From JBEIGE01 sp040382055 (GTDB taxonomy: Bacteria; Pseudomonadota; Gammaproteobacteria; Burkholderiales; Burkholderiaceae_C): a stretch of DNA of 64,000 nucleotides. Shown piece after piece: positions 19,301 through 29,300 of this stretch. The position numbers were made by a program, and so were the translations under genes. Position 1 is the stretch's first letter. Each line of letters opens with the position of its first letter. The notes below the pieces were generated by a model. It did no database searches. It was not told where the DNA came from and was given only the letters and a program-made list of their open reading frames with translations. The DNA lies in assembly GCA_040382055.1 (NCBI GenBank), contig JBEIGE010000005.1, positions 1 through 64,000 of the forward strand, read 5' to 3'.

Positions 19301-20929
19301 TACGCTGGCACGGACGTGGGCTTGGGGGGTGACGTTTCTGACACTGATATCCTGATGGGCGGCAGTGGAGACGACTTCCTCTACGGGGGTGCCCTGGGCA
19401 ACACGACCTTGTTCGGTTTTGGCAATAGTGACTATGTCAATACTTATGGATCGGCGGTGGACGGGAACGACACGCTGGTGGGTGGAATCGGCGGCAACAA
19501 CCAGTTTTATGGTGGTGCGGGTGCAGACACCTTCCAGGGCGGTAACACGGCTGCTTTCAGCGTGGCCTACGATGCCTACAACTCGGGCAGCCTTGGGGTG
19601 GGTTCGCTCAAGGGAAATTTTGTCCGCTACGATGACAACAAAACCGGCACCGTCATCGATATCGGTGCTGCCGGCAAGGTAATCGATATTTTAAGCCAGG
19701 CGTTTGGCGACACCTATGACGCCAATATCACGGGCGTGGTGGGCTTTGACGCCAACACCACCTTCTGGGGGCGCAGCGCCGGTGAAATTTTTATTGGCAG
19801 CAACGAAAGTGGAACGACAGACGTGTTCATGGGCAGTCTGGGGGGCGACGTGTTTGACGGCAGGGCGGGCAATGACACCGCAGACTACAGCAAGCAGGAT
19901 GACGACGCAGATTCTGCAGTGAATTCAGTGGGAATCAACATCAATCTTGGCGTGGCTCAGCTTGGGCTTGGCGATGTTGGTGGTCCAACCAACAAAGGTG
20001 GCTATGCCGCCGGCGATAAGTTGTATGCCATAGAAACGGTGATCGGCACCAAGAACAACGACATCCTGACCGGCAACTTGGACGACACGACCACACTCAA
20101 CGGCAATGATGGAGACGACACGTTGACCGGTGGAAACAAGGCTGACTTCCTTAATGGCGGTGCACACAACGACACCTTGATTGGTGGTTCGGGCAACGAC
20201 TCTTTGATTGGTGGTACGGGCAATGACACCTTGAACGGTGGTGACGACAATGACACCTTGAACGGTGGTGATGGCAATGACATCTTGAACGGTGATGCGG
20301 GCAACGATACCTTGACCGCCGGTAACGGTGCTGATCAATTGGACGGTGGTGTTGGCAATGACACGCTGGACCTGGTGTCCTTGCGTACCGGCGCGGCCAC
20401 ATCGGGAGATCTGGCAGGTGCCAACTACAACAATGTGAACGCCAAAGGCGGGGACGGTGTAGACACGGTCATCCTGAGCGCGGTCAAATTGGCCGCGAGT
20501 ACCCTGACTGGCGCTGTCTTGCCCGTCATCTCCCCCGTCATTGAAGGTGGTGCTGGCCAGGACACCTTGCAGGTGCGAGATGCCGGGGCTAATTACAGCC
20601 TGACAGGTTTGGCCTCGCTCAACAGTTTTGAGGTGGTGGATTTCACCAAAGACGCAACGCCCGTTGCCACCCAGGTAACCTATACCGTAACCAACGGGGC
20701 GAACGATATCCAGTCGCTGGTCGACAACGGCGCATCTTCGGTGTTGAAAATTATTCTCGGCGCTGGCTCCGACACCCTGGTGTTGAATTTAGGTGGCAGC
20801 ACCGTAACCACCAATCAGGGGTCCGTCAGTGCACCAGGTCACACCGGCGATTATCAAATTGACTTCTACAGTAGTGGGACCCAAAACTCGACCACCAAAA
20901 TCGGCTCCCTGGTGGTGGACTTTGTGTAA
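13397..20929 (+). CDS. Large RTX calcium-binding protein, putative secreted substrate
   Basis: A 2510-residue protein. Residues 1-140 resemble the N-terminal prefix of large T1SS adhesins (VEVVDVDLVIVTSSGERLLL). About 145-176 is a short predicted coiled coil, and about 215-425 an unrecognised globular domain. From about 431 to 2325 the chain is RTX nonapeptides (GGxGxDxLx), arranged as about 15 superrepeats of an RTX stack plus a cap with the pattern DTASYASA...GDSYDSIENLTGS. The last about 180 residues lack RTX and end in VVDFV, a hydrophobic end of the kind seen in T1SS C-terminal signals. It is acidic and would fold on Ca2+ outside the cell. A ribosome site (GAGGA) precedes the ATG. It follows the motor gene and precedes ABC exporter 2, so it is probably a substrate of this locus. 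Its function is unknown. Confidence 0.88.
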   Translation: MATTVVSTPAAPATAQAAGAGMAIVVVEAKLDTNGKTYFDLPVASSNVAAVEVVDVDLVIVTSSGERLLLREAAIEASTPANPGVRFSSGDASDAASLFKKVGLFKPMEGASFRLQATELKPTPPELNGNEVGLGGIDETLVQVLKQQVGQLQDKVSQAQAAAKVSEAKSEAVSKNTSTKLADSASTATSTSSASAPKTQDKTETEKPPVNIPLYPEITPPVQKGGLTGKVTGVQIWDGSNTATAGTTAFQDTDVRFMLGDNRLKVLVNADAGTVTKPDQNSAEKAYTTLDFSGQAELVKIFVYFDTQQTGQTPLPGFKINGQDPFAPTDTLVTGAGTYQGTMITANGLEGAIANLEWTTAQDGSTVIPQSIVLTVVYLNATGFLIARPVAAKFTFGPAQTDSYYELDGNGVPITKLLSNGLSYEITGRNGVADTVNAGSGDDIVIGRTGDDTLNGDNGNDMLFGGAKMTLVTVPLSLVAPTSGVSLLFGGQSIADETTATFGDSGKDTLSGGTGNDKLYGGDGNDVLFGGAGNDLLVGGAGNDYLEGDPENGTGNNTASYAGSLVAGINNEGVTVYLDSAQQALNKGADAEGDFLLRINNLIGSGFNDKLVGDGNVNVLVGGNGDDILEGRGAADALYGDEGSDTASYASAGINGVTVSLAVPGQNTGEALGDQFFSIENLTGSAGDDTLIGDAQDNILTGLAGKDLLIGGDGNDTLNGGDENDTLMGGLGKDILNGGGGKDTATYANATSSDGKSGVKAYLVAESALAYNAGEAIGDTYDSIENLIGSVFNDTLSGDDTSNTLEGGAGNDELIGGGAADALFGGDGNDTASYASAIKGVSANLDDSSVNTGDAQGDSYDSIENLTGSIFGDVLTGNGLANVISGGDGSDVLIGGGGGDTYLGGNAVDRVDYSQSSIGVVVYLNTNQQVLNAGGAVGDTYDSIEDITGSSDDDVITGNSGSNSLAGGSGNDTLDGGSGAGAPDKFNGGSGDDTVTYVNASGPVVLSLISGGTAGDANGDEYVAIENVTGSKFADSIEGDSGINLIFGGAGDDTIKGGGASDLLYGGDGDDFFNNLPTLGSVQSFFGGDGISDTGTGDTVSFEGLDKFINASLISGGTVTDTNGTTLLTTLKFTGIENLTGGSASDTLEGDGLSNTLSGGDGNDTLIGQSGNDILLGGNGNDLLQGGANSDTLNGGGGYDTVSYASWNSPTPFPNPTGLEIDLAVSIAGAGVGRGKGDAAGDGFTEIEKVVGSRYGDTFYASTTGTLFDSGDESGTNYVNTVNYADDVYGISLDLAGNGGLGAITNTWGTSAGSLIQGDSFNDITGITGSLTQKNTLLGDDADNVFTGGKVTDILSGFKGNDTLNGGEGDDTLDGGVGNDTLDGGEGNDILIGGEGSDIINGGLGTNTVDYSYANGNVTVNLSTSGAQTVAPGDVDTLTNIQNIKGSNFATASDTLTGNELVNELDGGFGNDKLFGKAGSDTLIGGKGDDTLIGGAGADVLWGGLADKVVDGIVIQDPDTADVNNTASYEDSLLEGVTASLDVERGTSFAGNLGDANGDIYYNIRSLLGSNFDDNLTGDAFDNGLNGAGGNDQLSGGKGNDTLTGADGNDTLAGGEGIDILDGGANNDILYGQDGNDELSGGADNDILIGGIGTNKLDGGTGNDTFIGGSGVDTFTGGGDYDTVAYGEITINGVVYTSDALSGLTINLVDGSGTGNAAGDTFSGIERVIGTKFDDTFVASSSAMLFQGGGADNGDTVSFDSLGAVTASLLDGSDPDAASYGTGTSGAVTGSTFDGIRNLTGSQSGDVLTGDRNANTINGGLGEDTFYGMANSNGKGGDFYDGGGGTADTLSYEKLGPGYRVVVDQEAGTAKIYDSNDLLVQTDNFINVENVEGKGGGVGTNDEAAAQSGTGGTFNGDSKANSLIAANTDDLMDGKANNDVLRGLGGNDILLGGAGSDNLRGGSGNDILYAGTDVGLGGDVSDTDILMGGSGDDFLYGGALGNTTLFGFGNSDYVNTYGSAVDGNDTLVGGIGGNNQFYGGAGADTFQGGNTAAFSVAYDAYNSGSLGVGSLKGNFVRYDDNKTGTVIDIGAAGKVIDILSQAFGDTYDANITGVVGFDANTTFWGRSAGEIFIGSNESGTTDVFMGSLGGDVFDGRAGNDTADYSKQDDDADSAVNSVGININLGVAQLGLGDVGGPTNKGGYAAGDKLYAIETVIGTKNNDILTGNLDDTTTLNGNDGDDTLTGGNKADFLNGGAHNDTLIGGSGNDSLIGGTGNDTLNGGDDNDTLNGGDGNDILNGDAGNDTLTAGNGADQLDGGVGNDTLDLVSLRTGAATSGDLAGANYNNVNAKGGDGVDTVILSAVKLAASTLTGAVLPVISPVIEGGAGQDTLQVRDAGANYSLTGLASLNSFEVVDFTKDATPVATQVTYTVTNGANDIQSLVDNGASSVLKIILGAGSDTLVLNLGGSTVTTNQGSVSAPGHTGDYQIDFYSSGTQNSTTKIGSLVVDFV
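14690..20375 (+). repeat. RTX nonapeptide repeat region
   Basis: Dozens of 27-base units encode GGxGxDxLx variants such as GGDGNDTLNGG. They are grouped in blocks of three to ten units and separated by cap segments of about 60-90 residues. Each Asp-rich turn is a Ca2+ site in the parallel beta-roll. Neighbouring units within a block are close to identical at DNA level (for example near 20160-20330). Confidence 0.92.
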
Positions 20930-20944
20930 GAAGGCTGCGGCTGC

Positions 20945-21388
20945 ATGCCCGGCATGAGCCAGGGCAGCCCCCTGAGCGCCCCGAGTCCGCTACCCGCTGC
21001 CAGTCTTCAGGCCCTGCTGGCAGCCCTGAAGGCCCAGGGCTGTCTGTTGCCGGCTGACTTGGGCCAGGCCTTGCAGGACTTGTGCCTGACCAGCGCGCCT
21101 GACAATCACATCGCCCAGGCCCAGGCAAGGGTGCTGCTCAAACAGGCTGCATGTGACTTGCACTGGGCAGCACCGCGTTGGGACCTGGCACCCGCACAGC
21201 AAGACACCCTCACCCCCTGGGGCAGCGTGTGGCTAGGGACGGTTGAAGGCGTTTGGCAGGTCTGGATGCGCAGCGCGCAAGAGGGCTGGCACAGGCTGGG
21301 CCCCGAAGAACAGGGCGGAACAGAACCGGCGGGCACAGAGCTGGCCACGACTGGGCATTTTGTGCCGGCTACCCCGCACCCGGCGTGA
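20945..21388 (+). CDS. Separated N-terminal (C39-like) part of ABC exporter 2
   Basis: A 147-residue product. In position and in its Trp/Leu-rich end (VWLGTVEGVWQVWMR) it corresponds to the degenerate C39-like N-domain that ABC exporter 1 carries in the same chain. Its last codons overlap the next frame as GTGA at 21385-21388. The residues expected to be the last strand of this domain (SGWLIVPQ) are encoded in the downstream frame. One extra C in the CCC at 21379-21381 would read through seamlessly (PHPGVSGWLIV). So this is either a frameshifted or misassembled single gene or a genuinely split, coupled pair. The start is the ATG at 20945, with AGAAGG upstream. Confidence 0.6.
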   Translation: MPGMSQGSPLSAPSPLPAASLQALLAALKAQGCLLPADLGQALQDLCLTSAPDNHIAQAQARVLLKQAACDLHWAAPRWDLAPAQQDTLTPWGSVWLGTVEGVWQVWMRSAQEGWHRLGPEEQGGTEPAGTELATTGHFVPATPHPA

Positions 21389-23199
21389 GTGGCTGGCTCA
21401 TCGTGCCCCAGGGCCTGCCCCAAGGCGTGGAAATGGGCAGCGAAATGACCGGCAGTGCGGGCGGCAATACGGCCAACAATTCGACTAACAATACGGCCAG
21501 CAGCGAGTCTGCCAATTACTGGGGCTGGGTGCTGGGCCTGCTGCGCGGCCGGGTACTGGGCATCATGGCGGCCAGTGTGCTCATCAACCTGGGTCTGGTG
21601 ATCTTGCCCTTGTTTGCCATGCTGGTCTATGACAAGGTGGTCTACAACGGTGTGTTCGAGACCCTGTGGGCGCTGGCCGGCGGCGTGATGATTTTTGTGC
21701 TGCTGGAGCTGGTGGTGCGCCTGTTGCGGGCTCGGCAGATCGAGCGGCTGGCCCTGGTGCTTGACGAGCGGGTAGACCGGCATCTGTTCTCGTCCCTGCT
21801 GCAGCCCACCGGCCGCGCTGGCTCGCAGCCCGGCATGGCTGCGCGCTTTCTCACGCTCTACCGCGACCTCGCTGGCGCGCGCGATTTCTTCTCGGCCAAC
21901 TACCTGTTGGCAGTGGCGGATTTGCCTTTTGTGGTCCTGATCTGGGTGGTCATTGGTATCATTGCCTGGCCGCTGATGCTCGTCACCCTGTTCTGGACGG
22001 CCGTGTACGTGTTGATCGGCAGTTACCTCAAAGGCCGCACCCTCAAGGACTCGCATGCGGTGATGCGTTCGCAAATCGCCAAGCAGGCGGTGCTTACCGA
22101 TGCCTTATCGTCGCTGGACCTGCTGCGTACCAGCCATGCCGGTGGCCGGCTGTTTCAGCGTTTCATGCGCCTGGCCAGCCAGCAGTCGCTCGAAGCTGCC
22201 GCACTGCGCCACGACGGCTTGCACCAGATGCACCTGACACAGGTCATCTACACCTGCAACTTTGTCAGCTTGTTGTTTGTGGGCGCTTACCTGGTGTTTG
22301 ACCAGACCATCACCAGTGGTGCACTGGTGGCCACCTCCATGCTCACCGGGCGCACGCTCAGTGTGGTCAGTCTGGCTTTGCAGACGCTCGGGCGCTGGAA
22401 TGAGTTGCAGAGCGCACTCAAGGCCCTCACCCCTTACTTGAAAGACGCGCCCGTGCAGCAAGGCGCGGCTGCCCGGCGTGACCCGGCAGATGTACAAGGC
22501 TTTCTGGCGCTGGTGCAGGTGGAGCACCGCTATGGCAAAAACCCGCCGGTACTTCACCCCTTGAGCCTGCGTATTGCCGCGGGTGAGCGCGTGGCCCTGC
22601 TGGGGCGTCCGGGTTCGGGCAAGTCCACCCTGTCGCGCGTGATTGCCGGGGCCATGATGCCCAGCACCGGTGAGGTTCGGGTCGATGATGTGGCCTTGCT
22701 CGACCATGATGCCTCGGACCGGGCACGTTGGCTGGCCTTCAAACCCCAGGAGCCAAACCTGGTGGCCGGCACGGTGGAAGACAATATTTTGATCGGTCTG
22801 CCCGAGGCGGCCAGCCAGGAGCAGCGCATGGCAGCCCTCAAGCGCGGCATTTATTTTGCCGGCCTGGACCATGACTTGAGTCTGGGGTCTTTGTCCCTGA
22901 GCCAGTTGGTTGAGGAATATGGGGCCAATCTCTCCGGCGGCCAAAGACAAAAAGTGGCGCTGGCACGGGCCTTGGCCACCGATGCCCGGGTGCTGATTCT
23001 GGACGAACCCACCAATGGGCTGGACCCGGAGTCTGAAAAAATACTGGTCACCCGTTTGGCCGAGCTCACCTCGGTCACCCTGATCCTGATCACCCACAGC
23101 GCCCGCATGCTGGGTTTGACGCAGCGGGTGGTGGTGCTGGATCAGGGCCGCGTGGTGGCCGATGGGGTGACCAGCGAGTTGGTCAAAGTTGGCGGCTAA
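21385..23199 (+). CDS. Type I secretion ABC exporter 2 (permease/ATPase)
   Basis: The transmembrane and ATPase core of a second T1SS exporter, 604 residues from the GTG at 21385. A Ser/Asn/Thr-rich linker precedes the membrane domain (about 45-330; VLINLGLVILPLFAMLVYDK). The ATPase has Walker A GRPGSGKST near 407, signature LSGGQRQKVALARAL near 516, Walker B VLILDEPTNGLD near 536 and switch His in LITHSARM near 570. It is complete as an ATPase, but its N-terminal C39-like domain is in the preceding frame (see 20945-21388). It lies between the RTX gene and the giant adhesin gene. By position it corresponds to a dedicated exporter of one or both, comparable to SiiF. Confidence 0.88.
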   Translation: MSGWLIVPQGLPQGVEMGSEMTGSAGGNTANNSTNNTASSESANYWGWVLGLLRGRVLGIMAASVLINLGLVILPLFAMLVYDKVVYNGVFETLWALAGGVMIFVLLELVVRLLRARQIERLALVLDERVDRHLFSSLLQPTGRAGSQPGMAARFLTLYRDLAGARDFFSANYLLAVADLPFVVLIWVVIGIIAWPLMLVTLFWTAVYVLIGSYLKGRTLKDSHAVMRSQIAKQAVLTDALSSLDLLRTSHAGGRLFQRFMRLASQQSLEAAALRHDGLHQMHLTQVIYTCNFVSLLFVGAYLVFDQTITSGALVATSMLTGRTLSVVSLALQTLGRWNELQSALKALTPYLKDAPVQQGAAARRDPADVQGFLALVQVEHRYGKNPPVLHPLSLRIAAGERVALLGRPGSGKSTLSRVIAGAMMPSTGEVRVDDVALLDHDASDRARWLAFKPQEPNLVAGTVEDNILIGLPEAASQEQRMAALKRGIYFAGLDHDLSLGSLSLSQLVEEYGANLSGGQRQKVALARALATDARVLILDEPTNGLDPESEKILVTRLAELTSVTLILITHSARMLGLTQRVVVLDQGRVVADGVTSELVKVGG

Positions 23200-23331
23200 T
23201 GCCCAAGCAAGCCCAATGCAGCCCCGGCCAAGCGCAAATGACCCGGTACTTGGCGGGTTTAACGCTGGTCAATTGGCCCCGTAACTGGCTAAAATGTTGA
23301 ACAACTGTATGTGTCTACTGAGGGAATCCCC

Positions 23332-26300
23332 ATGAGCCTGCTCGCCGAACTTCTTGCCGCCAATGCCGTGACACCCAGCCAGTTGGTGCTGGGCAGGGAA
23401 AACGCCCTCAAACTGGCCACCGGCGACTTGCTCAAGCTGCCCCGGGGTCAAGGCGCTCAGGTCTTGCGCCAGGGCCAGGATTTGCTGGTGATTGTGGATG
23501 TGGGTAACAACCGCACGCCCGAACGTGTGTTGGTGGTGGACTTCTTTGCCCCCGGCAGCCTGGGCTTGGTGCAAATCGGCAGCGATGGCGCTGCGGATAT
23601 GGTCACACCGCGCTCCGACGTGGCATTTGCACCCACCGGCCCGGTGCCTCCAGCCACTGCCTCCGGGCAGAACGCAGTGACTCCCTCGCCCGAGGCCCAG
23701 CAAACCGCTGAGCAAGGTGCCGAGCAGTCGAGCGGGGTGGCAACTGGCCAGCTGTATCAGGAGCTGGCAGTCAATGACACCACGGGTGCCGAAGCGGCCC
23801 CAAGCTTTGCCAACCAGGCTGCCAGTGAAAGCCTGGCGGCCTTGGTCACCAGTTTTGAACCGGGCAAATCGCAGCTGCTGGCATCCCCGGTACCGGAATT
23901 TTTCGGGGGGAACCGTCTCGTTGCTACCGCACTTTTTGCCGCACCCACAGTGGATCCGCTGGCCAATGGGGCCTGGATCAATGCTGGCCACAAGCAGAAT
24001 GGTTTTGCCATGAGTGGCGAGGGCGCCAACGGCACCAACGTGGAGCTGCGCTTTGTTTCCTCCACGTCCGGCCTGGTAGTTGTTCACACGGTGACGGTGC
24101 AAAACGGACTCTGGTCTGACGCCCTGAGTGGGGCCGAGATTGCGTTGTTGGGGGAAGGTGGGTTGTCGGTGACTGTTCAGCAACTGGCCTCGGGTGGTCA
24201 GGTGGTGAGCCCGGCGCTTACCCTGGCTCTGACCATTGATACCGTGGCACCGAAGGTACCTACATTCACAACACCGACGGCCATCAACGATGGCGTGATC
24301 AACGCCGACGATGTCAGCGACCAAAGCCTGGTGTTCACCGTGATTGCAGAGCCCGGCAGCACGGTAATTTTCTCGCTTACGGATGATCCTGGCAAAGTGG
24401 TCAAGGTCAGCGGCGTTGCGGGCCCCGGCGGGATATGCCTGATCGATATCAAGCCGGTGCTCAACCAGCTTGATGACGGCCTGGTCATTTTCAGTGTGCA
24501 AAGTGTGGACGCTGCGGGCAACACCAGCGTGATCTCGGCGCAACCCGATTTCTCCCTGCAGCAAAAACTGCCGGCGGCCCCGGTAGCCGCCATGCTGGCA
24601 GCAGACGACAACGGCTTAAGCCAGGCCGACGGCGTGACCAACAACACGGCCCCCCGCTTTTCGGTGACCGCGCAGGACCAGGTCGTGGCTGTCCGGGTTT
24701 ACAAAGATTCCAAAAATGCCCTGGACCAGATGGATGGGGTGGCCAACCCCGATGAACTGGTTGCCACCTTGACAACCAAGGTCAATGGCGCGTTCATTTA
24801 TCAGGTCAATCCTGCGCTGGCTGCCAACTCCGGGGCCCAGAATTTTCTGTTCATCGCGGTTGACGCCTATGGCAACCGTTCGCCTCTTGCAACAGCCAGT
24901 GCCTTTATTGACACCAGCGTTGAGACGCCATCGCTCAATTCAGTCACGCCCGACGACAAGCTCAGCTATGACGAGGTCCTGGCGCCTCTCATCACCTTTT
25001 CCGGCACCGGCGAAGCCAATGGCCAGGTCACGCTCAAGCTGTCTGCCAATTCAACCCAGCTCATGCCCTACGTCGCTACCGTCAGTGCCGATGGCATCTG
25101 GTCGGTTAACGTGATGTCCAATGTTGCGGGTGCAGACAATGTCACCAAATCCCTGTTTTTCGGCTTTGGTGCCGATTTTGCAGGCAGGGTGACAGTGGAG
25201 GTGCAGCAGACCGACCTGGCGGGCAATACCTCGGGTGTTTTTTCGCGCGAAGTTTATATGCGCACCACGCCGGTTTCCCAGGTCAGCACTCTCAGGCTTG
25301 CAGCATCGGATGACACCGGCCAAAGCAACGACGATGGTGTCACCAATAAACCCAGCTTCACCGTGACGGGGCTGGGTCCTGCCAGCACGGAAAACAACAA
25401 TATGAAAGTGCTGGTGTACAAGGACGTCAACGGCAACGGCCAGATTGACGCGCAGGATGTGTTGTTGGCTACCCTTCGTACCAACAACCAGGGTGATTTT
25501 TCCGGATTGGTGCCTGATCTCGATGTGGGGCCACTGACGGACGGCCCCTATACCCTGATCACCCAGGTGGTTGATGAACTCAGCGGCACCGGAAGCGCCA
25601 CTACCAATATCCGGCAGGTGCTGCAGGTTCAGGTGGATACCCAGGTGAGCGCCATCAGCTTTGATCAGGTGGCGGGCAATGGCATTGTCACCTCCGACGA
25701 AATTGCCTCAGGCTCCTTGACGATTTCGGGCGACGGTGAACCCAATGCACGTGTGGATTTGTTGTTTGTGGCTGGAACTGTGGAGTTATCCGCCTACAGC
25801 AATATTGCGGTCAATGCCGAAGGTCGTTGGTCTGTTGCGGTGTCAGCTGATGACATCAATTCATTGGGCAGCACCACGGTCAAGCTCACCGGCAAACAGA
25901 CCGATCTGGCGGGTAATACCACCCCTGTGGCCAAGGAAATCACGTTCAATATCAAACTGGGCGATCTCGATGCGCCTGTCGGCCTGAACATGCTGGCTGC
26001 GGATGACACGGGTGCCTTCAGCGACGATGCCATTACCGCCAAAAGCAATGGTGTCAGGTTCAGTGGAACCTCGGCAGCCGCTTACAACCCACAAGACCCG
26101 CACACCATCACCCTGTTCCGCGATGCCAATCAAAATGGCCTGCTTGACAGTGGCGAGAGCCTGGGCACCACAACCGTCCTGCAAAATGGCAGCTTTGAGT
26201 TGACGGTCAACTTGCCCACGGGTGCCAGCCAGATCCGTGCGATTGCCAGTAACCTGGCCGGCCAGACGAGCGGCTCCACGGCTGCACTGGGTGTCGTTGT

Positions 26301-29300
26301 GGACCAGACGGTCAGCCCTGTTACTGAGCTGCAGATTACCCTCGATGACAAAATCAACGCGACCGAGGTCAGTAACGGCACGGCCACGGTTGGGGGTAAA
26401 GCGGAAGGGTCTGCCACAGTCGAGGCAAAGTTTTACGACACATCGAACCCCACCACGCCCATCATGACCCGCACGGTCGTGGCAAATGCCCAGGGTACCT
26501 GGCTGCTCAGCCTCACGCCTGAAGAAGTCGGGGAGTTGCAGACCCAGGGTCTAAGTGGCAGTTGGACGGTGGTGGCCACGCAAACCGATCTGGCCGGCAA
26601 TCTATCAGGCACGGCATCTAAAGTCTTTGGGATTGATACCGTCGCGCCCGGCGCGCCTGCCCAGGCCAATCTGGATGCCGCCCAGGACTACAACAATGAC
26701 CCGGCGCGGGCCTGGCGCAATGCGGCCGGGGACCAGCCAGATGCCATCATCTGGTCCGAGCTCTACAAATTCAGCCAGGGTGGTTTTGCAGAGCCCAAGA
26801 CACTCCAGGTCGCCGTGGCCTTGCCCTCAGGCATGGCAGTTAATGAGACCGTCAAGATGCGCTGGGGTGATCCGATTAATCCTGTCTTCAAGACGGTGTC
26901 TCACCCGATCACTGCCACCGACATCTTACTGGGCTACGCCCTGGTCAGCATCTCGGGCGACGTGATCTCGGCCAACAAGGCCGACAGCAACTCGGCCAAT
27001 GCGGCTGTTAGCGCCACCTTTATTGACAGTGCAGGCAACGAGAGCAGTCCTGCTCTTTCCGTGATACCCGCGGTCAATGTGACTTTGGCGGGAACCCCGC
27101 CGACGCTGGAGCCTGCATTTGATGCCTACACCACCTATGACAACGCCCTCTATACGTATTACAGCCGTAACAGTTCTCTGAATACGGACTTGGGCAAGCA
27201 AAACTTCACCGTCACTGGCGTTGCGCCTGCTCCGGGTGAAACCGTGACGATCTTTAACGACGTCAATCTGGACGGCGTGGCCCAACAGGCCGAGATTTTG
27301 GCCACAACCACGGGCGAAGTCTTTACGGGCAATTTTTCTGCACCGCTGTCCCTGCTGCCGGGAACCTACAACATCCGTGCTATCTCATCAGATGGCCAGA
27401 GTCCAAGTACCGAACCAACCAATGTGCAATTCGTGGTCATCGATCTGCAGCCGCCAGCACCACCCCAGCTGGACTTCCCCCAGATCACGGCCAACGGCTA
27501 CGTTACAAAGGCCTTGCGGGAAAGTGGTGTAGCCTTGACTGGTACAGGTGAACCGGGTGCCACCCTGAACCTGCAACTGCAAAATACCGACACCGGTGTG
27601 CTGGGCAGCATCTATCGCAACGTCAAAGTCAACGCCCTGGGGGTCTGGAACGCCACGATTGGCCTGATCCAGTGGGGCCAGGTGGGAGACGGCAAAATCA
27701 ATGTGCGGGTCAGTCAGACTGATCTGGCCGGTAATACCTCGGATGTTTATACCAGCAATGGTTCCATCCCGCTGTTGATATTTGATAGCGTGGTTGCTCC
27801 CCCCACGGTATTTCAGGCCTCCGGCAACGACATCATCAATGCGGAAGAGGCCAAGTCCAGCACGGTGTTCAAGGGTGGTGGCGAGCCATTCGGGCGCGTC
27901 ACGCTGACCTTCCAGGGTGCCAACGGCTCCATCGGACCGGTCAATACAGACTCGGACGCTACGGGCACCTGGACCTATTCCCTCACCAGCAACCAAGTGG
28001 CCAACACACTGGGCAATGGAACCCTTTCAGTGACTGCCTTCCAAACCGATGTGGCAGGCAATGTGTCTTTGTCCGCCACCCGCACCATGCAGGTGGATAT
28101 GGTGGTCTTTGCGCCCCAGATTGCAGAAATATCAGGGGGAACCGTCTCGGCCGGTGAAGCCGCCCTGGGTGTCCCGATCACAGGAACGGCAGAGCCATTT
28201 GCCACTGTGACAGTGAAGATCCAGGGTACCTCCGGTGTGTCGCACAGCCAAACGACCAAGGCGACCGAAACCGGCTCCTGGACCGTGACTTTCAGCGGTA
28301 CCCAGATCAACCAGATGGGCCAGGGTGTGTGCACGGTGACGGCCAACCAGGTGGACGTGGCTGAAAACTCCACCCTCACGACGGAGCCACCCGCGCCTGG
28401 TACGCGCACCTTTGTGGTGGCTACCGGTCCCCTGACCACCCCGGTGGTCATCAAAGCGGTAACCGGTGATGACGTGGTGACAGTGAGCGAGCAAAACGCC
28501 CCCAACGGGCAGGTCATTGATGGCACGGCCCCTGCCAATACCACCCTGACCCTGACCCTGGAGGGCGCGCGTGGCACCCTGAGTTACAGCCTGGAGGTGG
28601 GTGATGGCGGCACTTGGTCCGTGCCGCTGGACAAGGACACGCTGGAAAATTCCCTGGGTTCGGGTGTGGTTGCGGTGCGTGCTTTTGCCACCAACAACCA
28701 ACAGCAGTCCACGGCTTTGGCAAGCAAGAATTTCACGATCGAGAAGCCCGTGCTGTCCGCGACTCTGTCGCGCGTGACCAGCGATGACTATGTCAATGCT
28801 GCTGAGGCGCAATCGACGGTATCACTCAATGGCGGTGGCTTGACTGATCATGTGGTGAAAATAACCGTACAGGGTCAATTAGCCAGTTTTCAGCGTACCG
28901 CGCTGGTCGATGAATTCCAGAAGTGGTCTACCCCCCTGTCCGTGGGCGACCTGGCGGCCCTGGGTAATGGCACGGTCACGGTAACTCTGGTGCAGGCAGT
29001 CTCTCTGGCCCCAGACGCTGCCACTTCCATTGCGACGGTCAATTCTTTTGTGATTGACACCATCCCACCGGGGGCACCCAATGCATCCGATATCAGCGCG
29101 GCCAATGCCTACAACACCATCCAAAGTGCAATTGCCGGTGGTGTAACCGTTGCCGAAGCCGAGCAAGGCGTGACGGTGGCCGTGGCTTTGCCTGCCGATG
29201 CCAAAGCAGGCGAGAGCTTTACGGTGAACTGGGGCAGTCTGAAAATCACCCAGGTGATCACGGCAGCCATGGTGCCCGACTCGGGTTCGCGCGTCGTCAA

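Noticed and set aside
14690..20375. CRISPR-like or satellite array
   Set aside because: The repeats are in-frame RTX codons of 27 bases with variable sequence and no spacers.
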